DNA of 45,040 bases from a virus: positions 1-45,040 of IMG/VR virus record IMGVR_UViG_3300017783_000052; one strand, given 5' to 3'. The translations under genes and the position numbers were made by a program. Of this stretch, positions 1 to 7,448 are shown piece by piece. The notes under the pieces were generated by a model. It was not told the origin of the DNA, did not search any database, and saw only the letters and a list, made by a program, of their open reading frames with translations. Position 1 is the stretch's first letter. Every line of letters starts with the position of its first letter.

Positions 1-1
1 T

Positions 2-220
2 AGCAGTTCTAGTGACGGGCTACGAAAGTGGTTCAGTCGAAATAAAGGCAAAGGGTGGGTTAACTGCAAGACAGGTGGCCCTTGTGGACGTAAGTCCAGA
101 AAAAGTGGTGGCTCCTATCCTGCATGTAGGCCGACAATGGCGCAATGCAAAACTGCCAAAGGTAAAGCAGCAACCCGAAAAAAGACATCCTCGAAAAGGG
201 TGAGTTGGAAAAAGAAATAA
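2..220 (+). CDS. Small basic protein, 5' end cut by window edge
   Basis: The frame open from base 2 to the TAA at 218-220 encodes a Lys/Arg/Gly/Cys-rich protein of at least 72 residues. It contains a GLRKWFSRN-type start, then GPCGRKS, a PACRPT segment with more cysteines, and a lysine-rich tail. No start codon is inside the window, so the gene begins upstream. I recall similar small proteins (a basic stretch, then CGRKS and YPxCRP) in marine phages next to the terminase genes, but I cannot assign a function. A competing frame at 12-203 lacks such features and is rejected. Its stop lies 10 bases before the next gene, which suggests one operon. Confidence 0.6.
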   Translation, partial: SSSSDGLRKWFSRNKGKGWVNCKTGGPCGRKSRKSGGSYPACRPTMAQCKTAKGKAATRKKTSSKRVSWKKK

Positions 221-230
221 AGGGTTGGGT

Positions 231-494
231 ATGGAAGACAGGCTAGATCGGATTGAGACTAAAGTGGATAAGCTTTCAGATGCAATGGTGGAAATGGTTC
301 GCATGGAAGAGCGCATGGTTACTGCGTTCAAGCGTATGGACAACATCGTAGACTACCAGAAAAAATCTGATGAACGCCTAGATGAGATGGAAAAGCAAGC
401 TCTTGTTAGAGGTCAGAAGATAGCCTTTGCCGAGCGTATTTTTTGGATGATTGCTACAGGCATCGTTGGCCTGTGTTTTGTATTTTTGAGGTAA
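231..494 (+). CDS. Coiled-coil protein with C-terminal membrane segment (XhlA-like)
   Basis: This 87-residue protein has a long charged heptad-like helix (about residues 1-65) with repeated Met/Glu/Arg. One hydrophobic segment follows near the C terminus (FWMIATGIVGLCFVF). The shape, a cytoplasmic coiled coil plus a single tail anchor, matches XhlA-type phage proteins that sit beside holins, so a membrane or lysis role is possible but unproven. The ATG at 231 is preferred over the TTG at 225 because AAGGG lies upstream at a suitable distance. The stop is 2 bases before the small terminase start. Confidence 0.65.
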   Translation: MEDRLDRIETKVDKLSDAMVEMVRMEERMVTAFKRMDNIVDYQKKSDERLDEMEKQALVRGQKIAFAERIFWMIATGIVGLCFVFLR

Positions 495-496
495 TA

Positions 497-880
497 ATGA
501 CTGACAAGAAATATACCGAAAAGCAAACTGCCTTTTTAGAAGCCCTGATGGGCGAGGGCCGTGGGAATATTCGTAAGGCTATGGATATTGCAGGGTACAG
601 CAAAGGTACAAATCAAGGGGAAGTAACGGGGCCGCTGCGTGAAGAGATTATTGAACGGGCATCGATGATGTTGGCTATGAATGCGCCAAAGGCTGCACAC
701 GGCCTCGTAGATGTCCTGAACGATCCGACAGCATTGGGAGCTAGGAATGCAATCAACGCAGCCCGTGAGGTTTTAGACCGTACAGGCTTAGTTAAGAGAG
801 AGAAGATTGAGGTCACCAATAATGGTGGTGGCATGTTCATTCTTCCACCCAAAGCAGATGACTTGGAAAAACAGAACTAG
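497..880 (+). CDS. terS: Terminase small subunit
   Basis: The protein is 127 residues. It begins with the typical TEKQTAFLEAL helix followed by a helix-turn-helix-like stretch (NIRKAMDIAGYS), then a helical middle part and a short tail ending in LPPKADDLEKQN. Small terminases use such a domain to bind phage DNA and recruit the large subunit for packaging. The ATG at 497 follows GAGG at 5 bases. An upstream in-frame start at 443 would lie inside the previous gene and is rejected. The gene overlaps the start of the large subunit by 23 bases, which fits translational coupling. Confidence 0.85.
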   Translation: MTDKKYTEKQTAFLEALMGEGRGNIRKAMDIAGYSKGTNQGEVTGPLREEIIERASMMLAMNAPKAAHGLVDVLNDPTALGARNAINAAREVLDRTGLVKREKIEVTNNGGGMFILPPKADDLEKQN

Positions 881-2732
881 AAAAAACGCCACCCAGAGAA
901 TACCCTACGCCTACAAAGCTACCGAAGAAGATCCTCTACAGTTAATCCCTGATGAAGATTATATTCCGTTTGTAGAACAGGCAATGGATCATCTTGATGA
1001 AGGGTATAGTGGACGAAAGGTTACGGAGTGGCTCAACGACAAATGTGAGCGTACACTTTCGCACCAAGGTCTACGAAACATTTGGGCAGAGCATAGGCCG
1101 AAAAGTAAACGGCTGAAAGCTCTGAAGAAAGAGAATAAGAAGTCTAAGCCCAAGACTAAGGATGCAAAGGAAGAGGCCCGACTAAGACGTAAGATAGCCG
1201 ACAGCAAGCGTGTTAAGACCATGATGGAAAGCAAGCTTGCAAAACACAAAGGCACGGATGTCGAGGCTGAAGAAGAGTTCCAGAGCATTTCAGACACGCT
1301 AGATTTTGGCGTTATTACTCAAGAGCAACAAGAACGTGAAGTTGTGTTTCAACCCAATCCAGGGCCACAGACAGACTTCCTAGCAGCTAGTGAACGAGAG
1401 GTACTATATGGCGGTTCGGCAGGATCTGGAAAATCGTTCGCCCTACTCGCTGATCCAATGCGCTATTTTAATAATAGTAACTTTAGCGGTCTTATACTTA
1501 GACGTACAAATGACGAACTACGGGAACTAATCTGGAAGTCACAAGAATTATATCCAAAGATTTATCCTGAATCTAAATGGCAAGAAAAGAAAAGTCAGTG
1601 GGTCTTTCCTAGCGGTGGAAAATTATGGATGACTTACCTTGAACGGGATGAGGATGTTCTTCGATACCAAGGTTTGTCTTTCAGCTACATAGCTTTTGAC
1701 GAACTTACCCAGTACGCAACGCCATTTGCTTGGAACTACATGCGCTCTCGTTTGCGTTCCACAGATCCAACCCTTCCACTATTCCAAAGGGCTACAACAA
1801 ACCCAGGTGGTAGAGGACATGGATGGGTAAAGAAGATGTTCGTAGATCCTGCCCCAGGCAATATAAAGTTTGCAGCAACGGACATCGATACAGGGAATGC
1901 ACTTACGTTTCCCCAAGGACATGAAAAAGAAGGACAGCCGCTGTTCTACCGCAGGTTCATACCTGCAACTTTAAAAGACAACCCTTACCTGATGAAGGAC
2001 GGGCAGTACGAAGCCAACCTCTTAGCATTGCCAGAGATGCAAAGGCGGCAATTACTAGAAGGGGATTGGGCTGTAGCAGACGGTGCAGCGTTCCCTGAGT
2101 TTAAACAGTCTGAACATGTCTGCGAACCATTTGATATACCCCCCGATTGGCGCAGGTTTAGGAGTTGCGATTATGGATATTCGTCTTTTTCTGCAGTTCA
2201 TTGGTTTGCAATTGATCCAAGTTACGAAACGCTTTACGTCTACCGTGAGCTTTACCTCTCTAAGCACACTGGCAAAGACCTCGCCCAAGCAGTTATGGAA
2301 GCGGAGCAGGGCGAAAGTATCCAATACGGTGTCCTCGATTCATCGTGTTGGCACAATCGGGGCCAAATTGGGCCGTCTATTGCGGAAGAAATGATCTCTA
2401 TGGGATGCAGATGGCGTCCTAGTGATCGTACCGCAGGTGCAAGAGTATCAGGAAAGAACAGATTTCACGAAGTTTTAAAGGTAGACCCTGTAACAGAAAC
2501 CGCAGGTATTATTTTCTTCAATACATGCCGACAGATTATAGCAGATTTACCCGTAATACCGTCAGACCCAAAAGGATCAGACGATATAGACCCAAGATAC
2601 GCATCAGATCACACATACGATAGCGTTAGATACGGGATTATGAGCCGCCCCAAAGCTTTCTCGCCCTTCGATATGGGCCAAGGCGTTCCGATACAGCGGT
2701 GGAAACCTTCAGATTCAACATTTGGATATTAA
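858..2732 (+). CDS. terL: Terminase large subunit with N-terminal extension
   Basis: This is the ATPase and nuclease motor that cuts and packages DNA. With the ATG at 858 it has 624 residues. Residues 34-80 resemble a recombinase-type helix-turn-helix segment (FVEQAMDHLDEGYSGRKVTEWLN), and about 81-130 are a Lys/Arg-rich coiled coil. Walker A is GSAGSGKS at 186-193, and Walker B is IAFDE in the sequence FSYIAFDELTQY. A C-terminal RNase H-like nuclease contains SCDYGY and later acidic residues (SDHTYDSVRYG). The roughly 130-residue extension before the ATPase is unusual in length. Starts at 807 or 822 are possible but would overlap the small subunit much more. Confidence 0.92.
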   Translation: MTWKNRTRKNATQRIPYAYKATEEDPLQLIPDEDYIPFVEQAMDHLDEGYSGRKVTEWLNDKCERTLSHQGLRNIWAEHRPKSKRLKALKKENKKSKPKTKDAKEEARLRRKIADSKRVKTMMESKLAKHKGTDVEAEEEFQSISDTLDFGVITQEQQEREVVFQPNPGPQTDFLAASEREVLYGGSAGSGKSFALLADPMRYFNNSNFSGLILRRTNDELRELIWKSQELYPKIYPESKWQEKKSQWVFPSGGKLWMTYLERDEDVLRYQGLSFSYIAFDELTQYATPFAWNYMRSRLRSTDPTLPLFQRATTNPGGRGHGWVKKMFVDPAPGNIKFAATDIDTGNALTFPQGHEKEGQPLFYRRFIPATLKDNPYLMKDGQYEANLLALPEMQRRQLLEGDWAVADGAAFPEFKQSEHVCEPFDIPPDWRRFRSCDYGYSSFSAVHWFAIDPSYETLYVYRELYLSKHTGKDLAQAVMEAEQGESIQYGVLDSSCWHNRGQIGPSIAEEMISMGCRWRPSDRTAGARVSGKNRFHEVLKVDPVTETAGIIFFNTCRQIIADLPVIPSDPKGSDDIDPRYASDHTYDSVRYGIMSRPKAFSPFDMGQGVPIQRWKPSDSTFGY

Positions 2733-2735
2733 AAT

Positions 2736-4874
2736 ATGGCGTTAATGGATAAACCTACTGGCCCGTCACCTGACGATGCAACTGAAACAGAACAAGTTGT
2801 AGCTTTAGAAGAAAATGGGGATGTAGAAGAAGAGAATATTGAGTATTCTGGCATTGCTTCTTTTATAGAAAGTCAGTTTAGACGATCAAAAGACCAAAGA
2901 TTGTTCGATGAAGACCGTTGGTTAATGGCGTATCGCAATTACAGAGGCTTATACGGCCCAGAAGTTCAGTTTACCGACACTGAAAAGAGCCAAGCCTTTG
3001 TAAAAATCACAAAAACAAAGGTTTTAGCGGCCTACGCACAGGTTGTAGACGTATTATTTGCAGGAAGTAAGTTTCCTGTTGGTATTGAGGCCCGAAAAGA
3101 CCCAAATAGCGTAGCAGGGGCAGTAAATTATGATCCTAACGCTATAACACCAGAAAAAGTGCAAGATAAAGTAGGTGTTGAGTATACACCAAAGCGTCCT
3201 ATTGCACGTCCAGATCTTGATCGTGATTTAGGGGTTTTTAAAGACACATTAAGCCCGATTTCTGAAGAATTACAGTCGGGAGATGGTACTACGAAGTCTT
3301 CTGTGACTTTTGAACCTGCAAAAAAAGCGGCTCTGATGATGGAGCGCAAGATGCATGATCAATTGGACGAAACTGATGCATCAAAGCACCTTCGATCTGT
3401 AGCATTTGAAACATGTCTATTTGGAACAGGTATTTTAAAAGGGCCGTTCGCTTTTGATAAAGAATACCCTCGTTGGGATGAAGAAGGGAACTACGATCCT
3501 ATCTTCGAAACGATCCCCAAAGTAGAATACACAAGTATATGGGATTTCTATCCTGATCCAGATGCTCGAAACATGAGTGAGGCAGAGTTTACTATTCAAA
3601 GACATAGGCTGAACCGAAGTCAGATGAGAGCTTTGAAAAAACGCCCACACTTCCGTGAAGAGAGCATTGAATTAGCTATTGATTATGGGGCCTCTTATTC
3701 CAGAGAATACTGGGAAGATGCTTTGGATGAAGCAAACAGTTCTGAAAGCCCAGAAAGATTTGAAGTACTAGAATACTGGGGGGTTATGGATGCAGAGTTA
3801 GCGGAGGAAGCTGACTTAGATTTACCAGATGAAGTAAGTGACCGTGATGAAGTGCAGGTAAATGTCTGGGTATCTAATGGGCAGATACTAAGACTAGTTA
3901 TTAATCCATTTACCCCAACTCGCATACCATACACTGCTGTTCCATATGAAGCTAATCCATACTCATTCTTTGGGGTGGGTGTTGCTGAAAACATGGAAGA
4001 CACGCAGCTTCTTATGAACGGCTTCATGCGGCTCAGTGTAGACAACTCAGCCTTATCTGGAAACCTACTTATAGAGATCGATGAAACTAATTTAGTTCCA
4101 GGCCAAGACCTGAGTGTGTATCCAGGAAAAGTCTTTAGGAGACAAGCAGGTGCTCCAGGTCAAGCTATCTTCGGCACTAAGTTTCCAAACGTATCTAACG
4201 AACTAATGATGATGTTCGATAAGGCTCGACAGTTATCAGATGAAGCTACAGGCATCCCGTCATACAGCCACGGTGTTGGTGGTGTTATGGGAGTAGGTCG
4301 GACTGCTTCAGGTATGTCGATGCTCATGGGAGCCGCAGCGCAAAATATCAAAGCTGTGGTAAGAAACATCGATGACTACTTATTATCCCCGTTGGGCAAG
4401 GCGTTGTTTGCTTTTAACATGCAATTCAACTTCGATGAAGAATACACCAAAGGAGATTTGGAAGTAAAAGCCCGTGGCACGGAAAGCTTGATGCGTAACG
4501 AAATCCGTAGCCAACGCTTACTACAGTTTATGCAGATGACAGCTAATCAACAGATGGCTCCGTTTGTTAAGTACGACTTCATCCTTCGAGAGCTTGCCGC
4601 TTCTATGGACTTGGACGAAGACAAAATTCTTAACGATCCACGGGAAGCACTTATCCAAGCTAAGATGATGGCAGAGATACAGGCAATGATGCCTGAACAA
4701 CCACCACAAGCACCTGTACAAGGAGCACCATCACCAGATGACCCAACAGGCACAGGTGGCGGCAACATAGCTCCAGGCAATGCACCAGAGCCTACAGCCG
4801 AAGGTTTTACAGGCACAGGTGGAGGAGACAACGGGGGGAACCAACCACAACAACCTCAAGGCCCCGTTAATTAA
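2736..4874 (+). CDS. Portal protein (head-tail connector)
   Basis: A 712-residue protein directly after the large terminase, where portal genes sit in T7-like and N4-like phages. It forms the dodecameric ring through which DNA enters and leaves the head. Support is position, length and content: an acidic N terminus, long helical segments, and a GIPSYSHGVGGVMGVGRTASGMS stretch with a following helix (about residues 505-560). Portal proteins of this type have a similar region. The last 60 residues are Pro/Gln/Gly-rich with two GTGGG elements and are probably disordered. It starts 4 bases after the terminase stop and overlaps the next gene by one base. Confidence 0.85.
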   Translation: MALMDKPTGPSPDDATETEQVVALEENGDVEEENIEYSGIASFIESQFRRSKDQRLFDEDRWLMAYRNYRGLYGPEVQFTDTEKSQAFVKITKTKVLAAYAQVVDVLFAGSKFPVGIEARKDPNSVAGAVNYDPNAITPEKVQDKVGVEYTPKRPIARPDLDRDLGVFKDTLSPISEELQSGDGTTKSSVTFEPAKKAALMMERKMHDQLDETDASKHLRSVAFETCLFGTGILKGPFAFDKEYPRWDEEGNYDPIFETIPKVEYTSIWDFYPDPDARNMSEAEFTIQRHRLNRSQMRALKKRPHFREESIELAIDYGASYSREYWEDALDEANSSESPERFEVLEYWGVMDAELAEEADLDLPDEVSDRDEVQVNVWVSNGQILRLVINPFTPTRIPYTAVPYEANPYSFFGVGVAENMEDTQLLMNGFMRLSVDNSALSGNLLIEIDETNLVPGQDLSVYPGKVFRRQAGAPGQAIFGTKFPNVSNELMMMFDKARQLSDEATGIPSYSHGVGGVMGVGRTASGMSMLMGAAAQNIKAVVRNIDDYLLSPLGKALFAFNMQFNFDEEYTKGDLEVKARGTESLMRNEIRSQRLLQFMQMTANQQMAPFVKYDFILRELAASMDLDEDKILNDPREALIQAKMMAEIQAMMPEQPPQAPVQGAPSPDDPTGTGGGNIAPGNAPEPTAEGFTGTGGGDNGGNQPQQPQGPVN

Positions 4875-5089
4875 TGAATAAAGAAACCTACCGCAGCTTA
4901 CTCCCTCTCGTTAACGACAAAGACATGATGGATAGGCTGAAAGAATACGCCAACAGCCGTATTACTTATTTCCATCACCTTCTAGAGCTACAAAAAGACA
5001 CAGATCGTATCTTGGAAATACAAGGCGCAATCGCTGAATTGCGTAGAATAAACACCCTCAGAGAAGAAGTAATAAAAGGTTCAGAATAG
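4874..5089 (+). CDS. Small helical protein, function unknown
   Basis: A 71-residue, charged, wholly helical protein (for example RLKEYANSRITYFHHLLELQKDTDRILEIQGAIAELRRINTLR). It is joined to its neighbours by one-base overlaps on both sides (ATG in TAATG; TAGTG to the next GTG). Small coiled-coil proteins at this place between portal and scaffold may be virion or assembly factors, but I recognise no family. The tight coupling argues that the frame is translated. Confidence 0.75.
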   Translation: MNKETYRSLLPLVNDKDMMDRLKEYANSRITYFHHLLELQKDTDRILEIQGAIAELRRINTLREEVIKGSE

Positions 5090-6357
5090 TGGATAGTAGT
5101 CTTCGCCCTCAAGCAAGACCTATGACAGAACTTCCTTACTCCGACATCGAAAAAATCGAAAAGATTGTATGGGCAGAAGCCCGTGGAGAAAGTTTGGAAG
5201 GTCGTGATGCGGTCAGAGGTGTAATCTTAAATAGGTTAGCTTCAGACAGGTTTCCAGACACAGTAGATGAAATACTTAATTCTACAGAGTTTGAGCCTAT
5301 AGAAACCTATGGCTCCCTCTCTAGCATTCCTGCGCCACAGGATGATCTAGAAAATCAAATACAAGAGTTCGTAGATTATATTCAGTTAGGAGATGACGCT
5401 GTCGAGGGAAGAACCTTTTTTCAAAACAGTTCCACAACTGAGGGCAGAGGCACAGACTTCACTGGGCCAGATGCAGTTACCATAGGCAATCACACATTCA
5501 CCCGTGGGTACGAAGGACAAGAGCCTGTTCTAGATACCCGTTTTTCTCACAACATACAGATCACTTATCCCGAAATCGCAGATGCGAATTTTTTTTCATC
5601 TTCTGAAATGGCTCTGGGGGGTTTGATGGTAGGTCGCAAAGGCATCGATACAGAGGAAGGTCACAAAATGGCTAATAAAAAATTTCAAGTAGATGAAGAC
5701 GCTGCAGATTTAGATGACGATGGAGAACTATCATCTTATGAAAAAGCCCGTGGCGAGGCTATTCAAAAAGCTATGGTTGATGATCCAGAGGCAGATGAAA
5801 AACTAAAGATGTATCATGGCGGCATGGCCTGTGGTTGCAGTGGCGATTGCGATGGAGACTGTATGGATGATGGTATGATGATGCCAGTTGATCCTGTCTC
5901 AGGTAATCCAATTCCAATTGGTTCAAGTTCTAACGAAGTAAGGGATGACATCGAAGTGATGCTGTCTCAGGGGGAATACGTTTTACCTGCAGATGTAGTG
6001 AAGTGGCATGGCCTCAAGCACATTATGAATATGCAGGAAGAAGCAAAGATGGGCCTGATGGCAATGGACTCAATGGGTCTTATTGCTGAAGTCGATATGT
6101 CAGGGTCAGAAGAGGGTGTTACCGAATGTCCAATGTGTGAGGGTCGAGGTTGCGAACACTGCAACGACACTGGCTATCACACAGAAGACGAAGACACGGA
6201 AACACCAGAGGGAAATAAGGTGGAAACGGCTGAAGTGGAGGTTTCTGAAGAGGAACCAGAAGTCGATGAAACGGAAGAGTATCAGGAAAGCGATTACTCT
6301 ACCAAGACTTCTATGTTTGGCATGGTGAAAAAACCAAAAGTTACCTTCATCGTGTAA
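5089..6357 (+). CDS. SleB-type cell wall hydrolase fused to EF-hand-like and zinc-cluster regions
   Basis: The GTG start overlaps the previous stop. Of 422 residues, 20-150 look like the Hydrolase_2 (SleB/CwlJ) peptidoglycan hydrolase domain: IVWAEARGES with Glu30 as candidate catalytic residue, then GRDAVRGVILNRL. A loop at about 207-218 reads DLDDDGELSSYE, an EF-hand/dockerin-like calcium motif. Two cysteine groups follow, CGCSGDCDGDC and a CPMCEGRGCEHC zinc-finger-like cluster resembling half of a DnaJ Cys-rich domain. The tail is strongly acidic. It probably opens the wall during DNA entry or is a virion structural protein. The fusion order is seen in the sequence; the role is inferred. 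Confidence 0.75.
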   Translation: MDSSLRPQARPMTELPYSDIEKIEKIVWAEARGESLEGRDAVRGVILNRLASDRFPDTVDEILNSTEFEPIETYGSLSSIPAPQDDLENQIQEFVDYIQLGDDAVEGRTFFQNSSTTEGRGTDFTGPDAVTIGNHTFTRGYEGQEPVLDTRFSHNIQITYPEIADANFFSSSEMALGGLMVGRKGIDTEEGHKMANKKFQVDEDAADLDDDGELSSYEKARGEAIQKAMVDDPEADEKLKMYHGGMACGCSGDCDGDCMDDGMMMPVDPVSGNPIPIGSSSNEVRDDIEVMLSQGEYVLPADVVKWHGLKHIMNMQEEAKMGLMAMDSMGLIAEVDMSGSEEGVTECPMCEGRGCEHCNDTGYHTEDEDTETPEGNKVETAEVEVSEEEPEVDETEEYQESDYSTKTSMFGMVKKPKVTFIV

Positions 6358-6399
6358 ATTTAAATGGGCTACCTTCAGTAGAAGCCCCCAGAGGAAAAC

Positions 6400-7176
6400 A
6401 TGAGTAAATACAAAAGAAAAGAAGAAGTAGAAGACACACAAACTTATTCACAAGAGTTGGCGCAGCAACAGCCGCAAGCTGAAGCAGAGCCAAAGGATGC
6501 CGAAGAAGCTTCCTTTAAAAAACGCTACGGAGATCTCCGCAGACACTCTCAAAGTTTAATGGGTCAGAAAGATCAAGAAATACAAAAGCTGCAACAACAA
6601 TTAGATAGTGCAGCCAAAGGTCAGATTAGGTTTCCTAAAACGGATGAAGAGATCGAAGCATGGTCAACAAAGTATCCTGACGTAGCTAAGATTGTTGATA
6701 CGATTGCTAGGAAAAGAGCAAACGAAGCTCTCGAAGAAGGTGAGAAGCGTCTTGGGCATTTAAAAGATCTTGAAACGAAGCTTACCAAAAAAGAAGCTGA
6801 ACAACAGCTTATGAAAGCACACCCAGATTTTAATGAGATTAGGCAAGACCCTAAATTCCATGAGTGGGTAACTCTACAGCCAATGTATATACACGATGCT
6901 CTCTATAAAAATAATACGGACGCACAGGCCGCTTCCCGTGCAATCGACTTGTATAAAGCCGATACAGGCAAGCGAAAAACTACGTCTAAAAAGTCAGCGG
7001 CACAGGCCGTTGGACGTTCAACACCAGTTGCACCAAAAGGCGAACCAAAAGCGAAGTTCTCAGAAAGTCAGGTAGCTAAAATGTCTGACAAAGAGTATGA
7101 TACTAATGAAGCCGCAATCCTAGAATCTATGAAGACAGGTGAGTTTATCTACGATGTCTCAGGTGCAGCAAGATAA
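6400..7176 (+). CDS. Probable capsid scaffolding protein
   Basis: A 258-residue, highly charged protein lying just before the capsid gene, the usual place for a scaffold. The N-terminal third is Gln/Glu-rich with a coiled coil (LMGQKDQEIQKLQQQL). The middle is helical (KKEAEQQLMKAHPDFNEI). The C-terminal third is Lys-rich and ends in a short helix, the region with which scaffolds often touch the coat protein. No enzyme motif is seen. GAGG lies 7 bases before the ATG. The assignment rests on position and composition, not on a recognised family motif. Confidence 0.75.
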   Translation: MSKYKRKEEVEDTQTYSQELAQQQPQAEAEPKDAEEASFKKRYGDLRRHSQSLMGQKDQEIQKLQQQLDSAAKGQIRFPKTDEEIEAWSTKYPDVAKIVDTIARKRANEALEEGEKRLGHLKDLETKLTKKEAEQQLMKAHPDFNEIRQDPKFHEWVTLQPMYIHDALYKNNTDAQAASRAIDLYKADTGKRKTTSKKSAAQAVGRSTPVAPKGEPKAKFSESQVAKMSDKEYDTNEAAILESMKTGEFIYDVSGAAR

Positions 7177-7204
7177 GTGGCGCAACACTTAAACTAATTA
7201 GCTA

Positions 7205-7233
7205 TTTACTAAGTGGCATAATTATGCTATAAT
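7205..7233 (+). promoter_or_regulatory. Capsid gene promoter with shared GTGGC element
   Basis: TTTACT (7205-7210) and a perfect TATAAT (7228-7233) are separated by exactly 17 bases. The spacer begins AAGTGGCATAA and contains the perfect palindrome GCATAATTATGC (7216-7227). It reads into the capsid leader. The same AAGTGGC or AGGTGGC element recurs in other promoters of the window. A further copy, TAAGTGGC, lies at 7174-7181, at the scaffold stop codon. Confidence 0.8.
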
Positions 7234-7448
7234 TATTAGTAATGAAGCTTTTCGGAGTCGGGCCTCAGTAGACTACCCCTACACCGTTTTTAACCAGAAG
7301 AATGAAACAAACAGTCCACCAGTGTAGTGAGGCCCATGTGTACCGCAAATACATATGCACCCTTACAAAACGCACTGCCACTTAATGTGACCTTCTGAAA
7401 TAGTCTGTCAGCAATAGCTGACCTGCCATCTCAAAAGGAGTATTAACA
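7234..7448 (+). promoter_or_regulatory. Structured 5' leader of the capsid mRNA
   Basis: About 210 bases between the promoter and the capsid ATG hold no convincing gene. Base 7260-7267 (GGGCCTCA) pairs with 7328-7335, and 7279-7284 (CTACAC) pairs with 7322-7327, giving a long-range stem of 14 pairs with one bulge. A second hairpin, GTCAGC-AATA-GCTGAC, lies at 7407-7422, just before the ribosome site (AAAAGGAG, about 7433-7440). It could stabilise the capsid mRNA or regulate its translation; this is inferred from base pairing only. Confidence 0.6.

Noticed and set aside
12-203. 63-residue frame with an ATG near the window start
   Set aside because: The +2 frame (2-220) has the Cys/Arg-rich protein pattern and ends next to the following gene; the 12-203 frame is a shadow.
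7301-7384. 27-residue ORF in the capsid leader
   Set aside because: It has only a weak ribosome site and overlaps the paired leader structure, so it is probably not translated.
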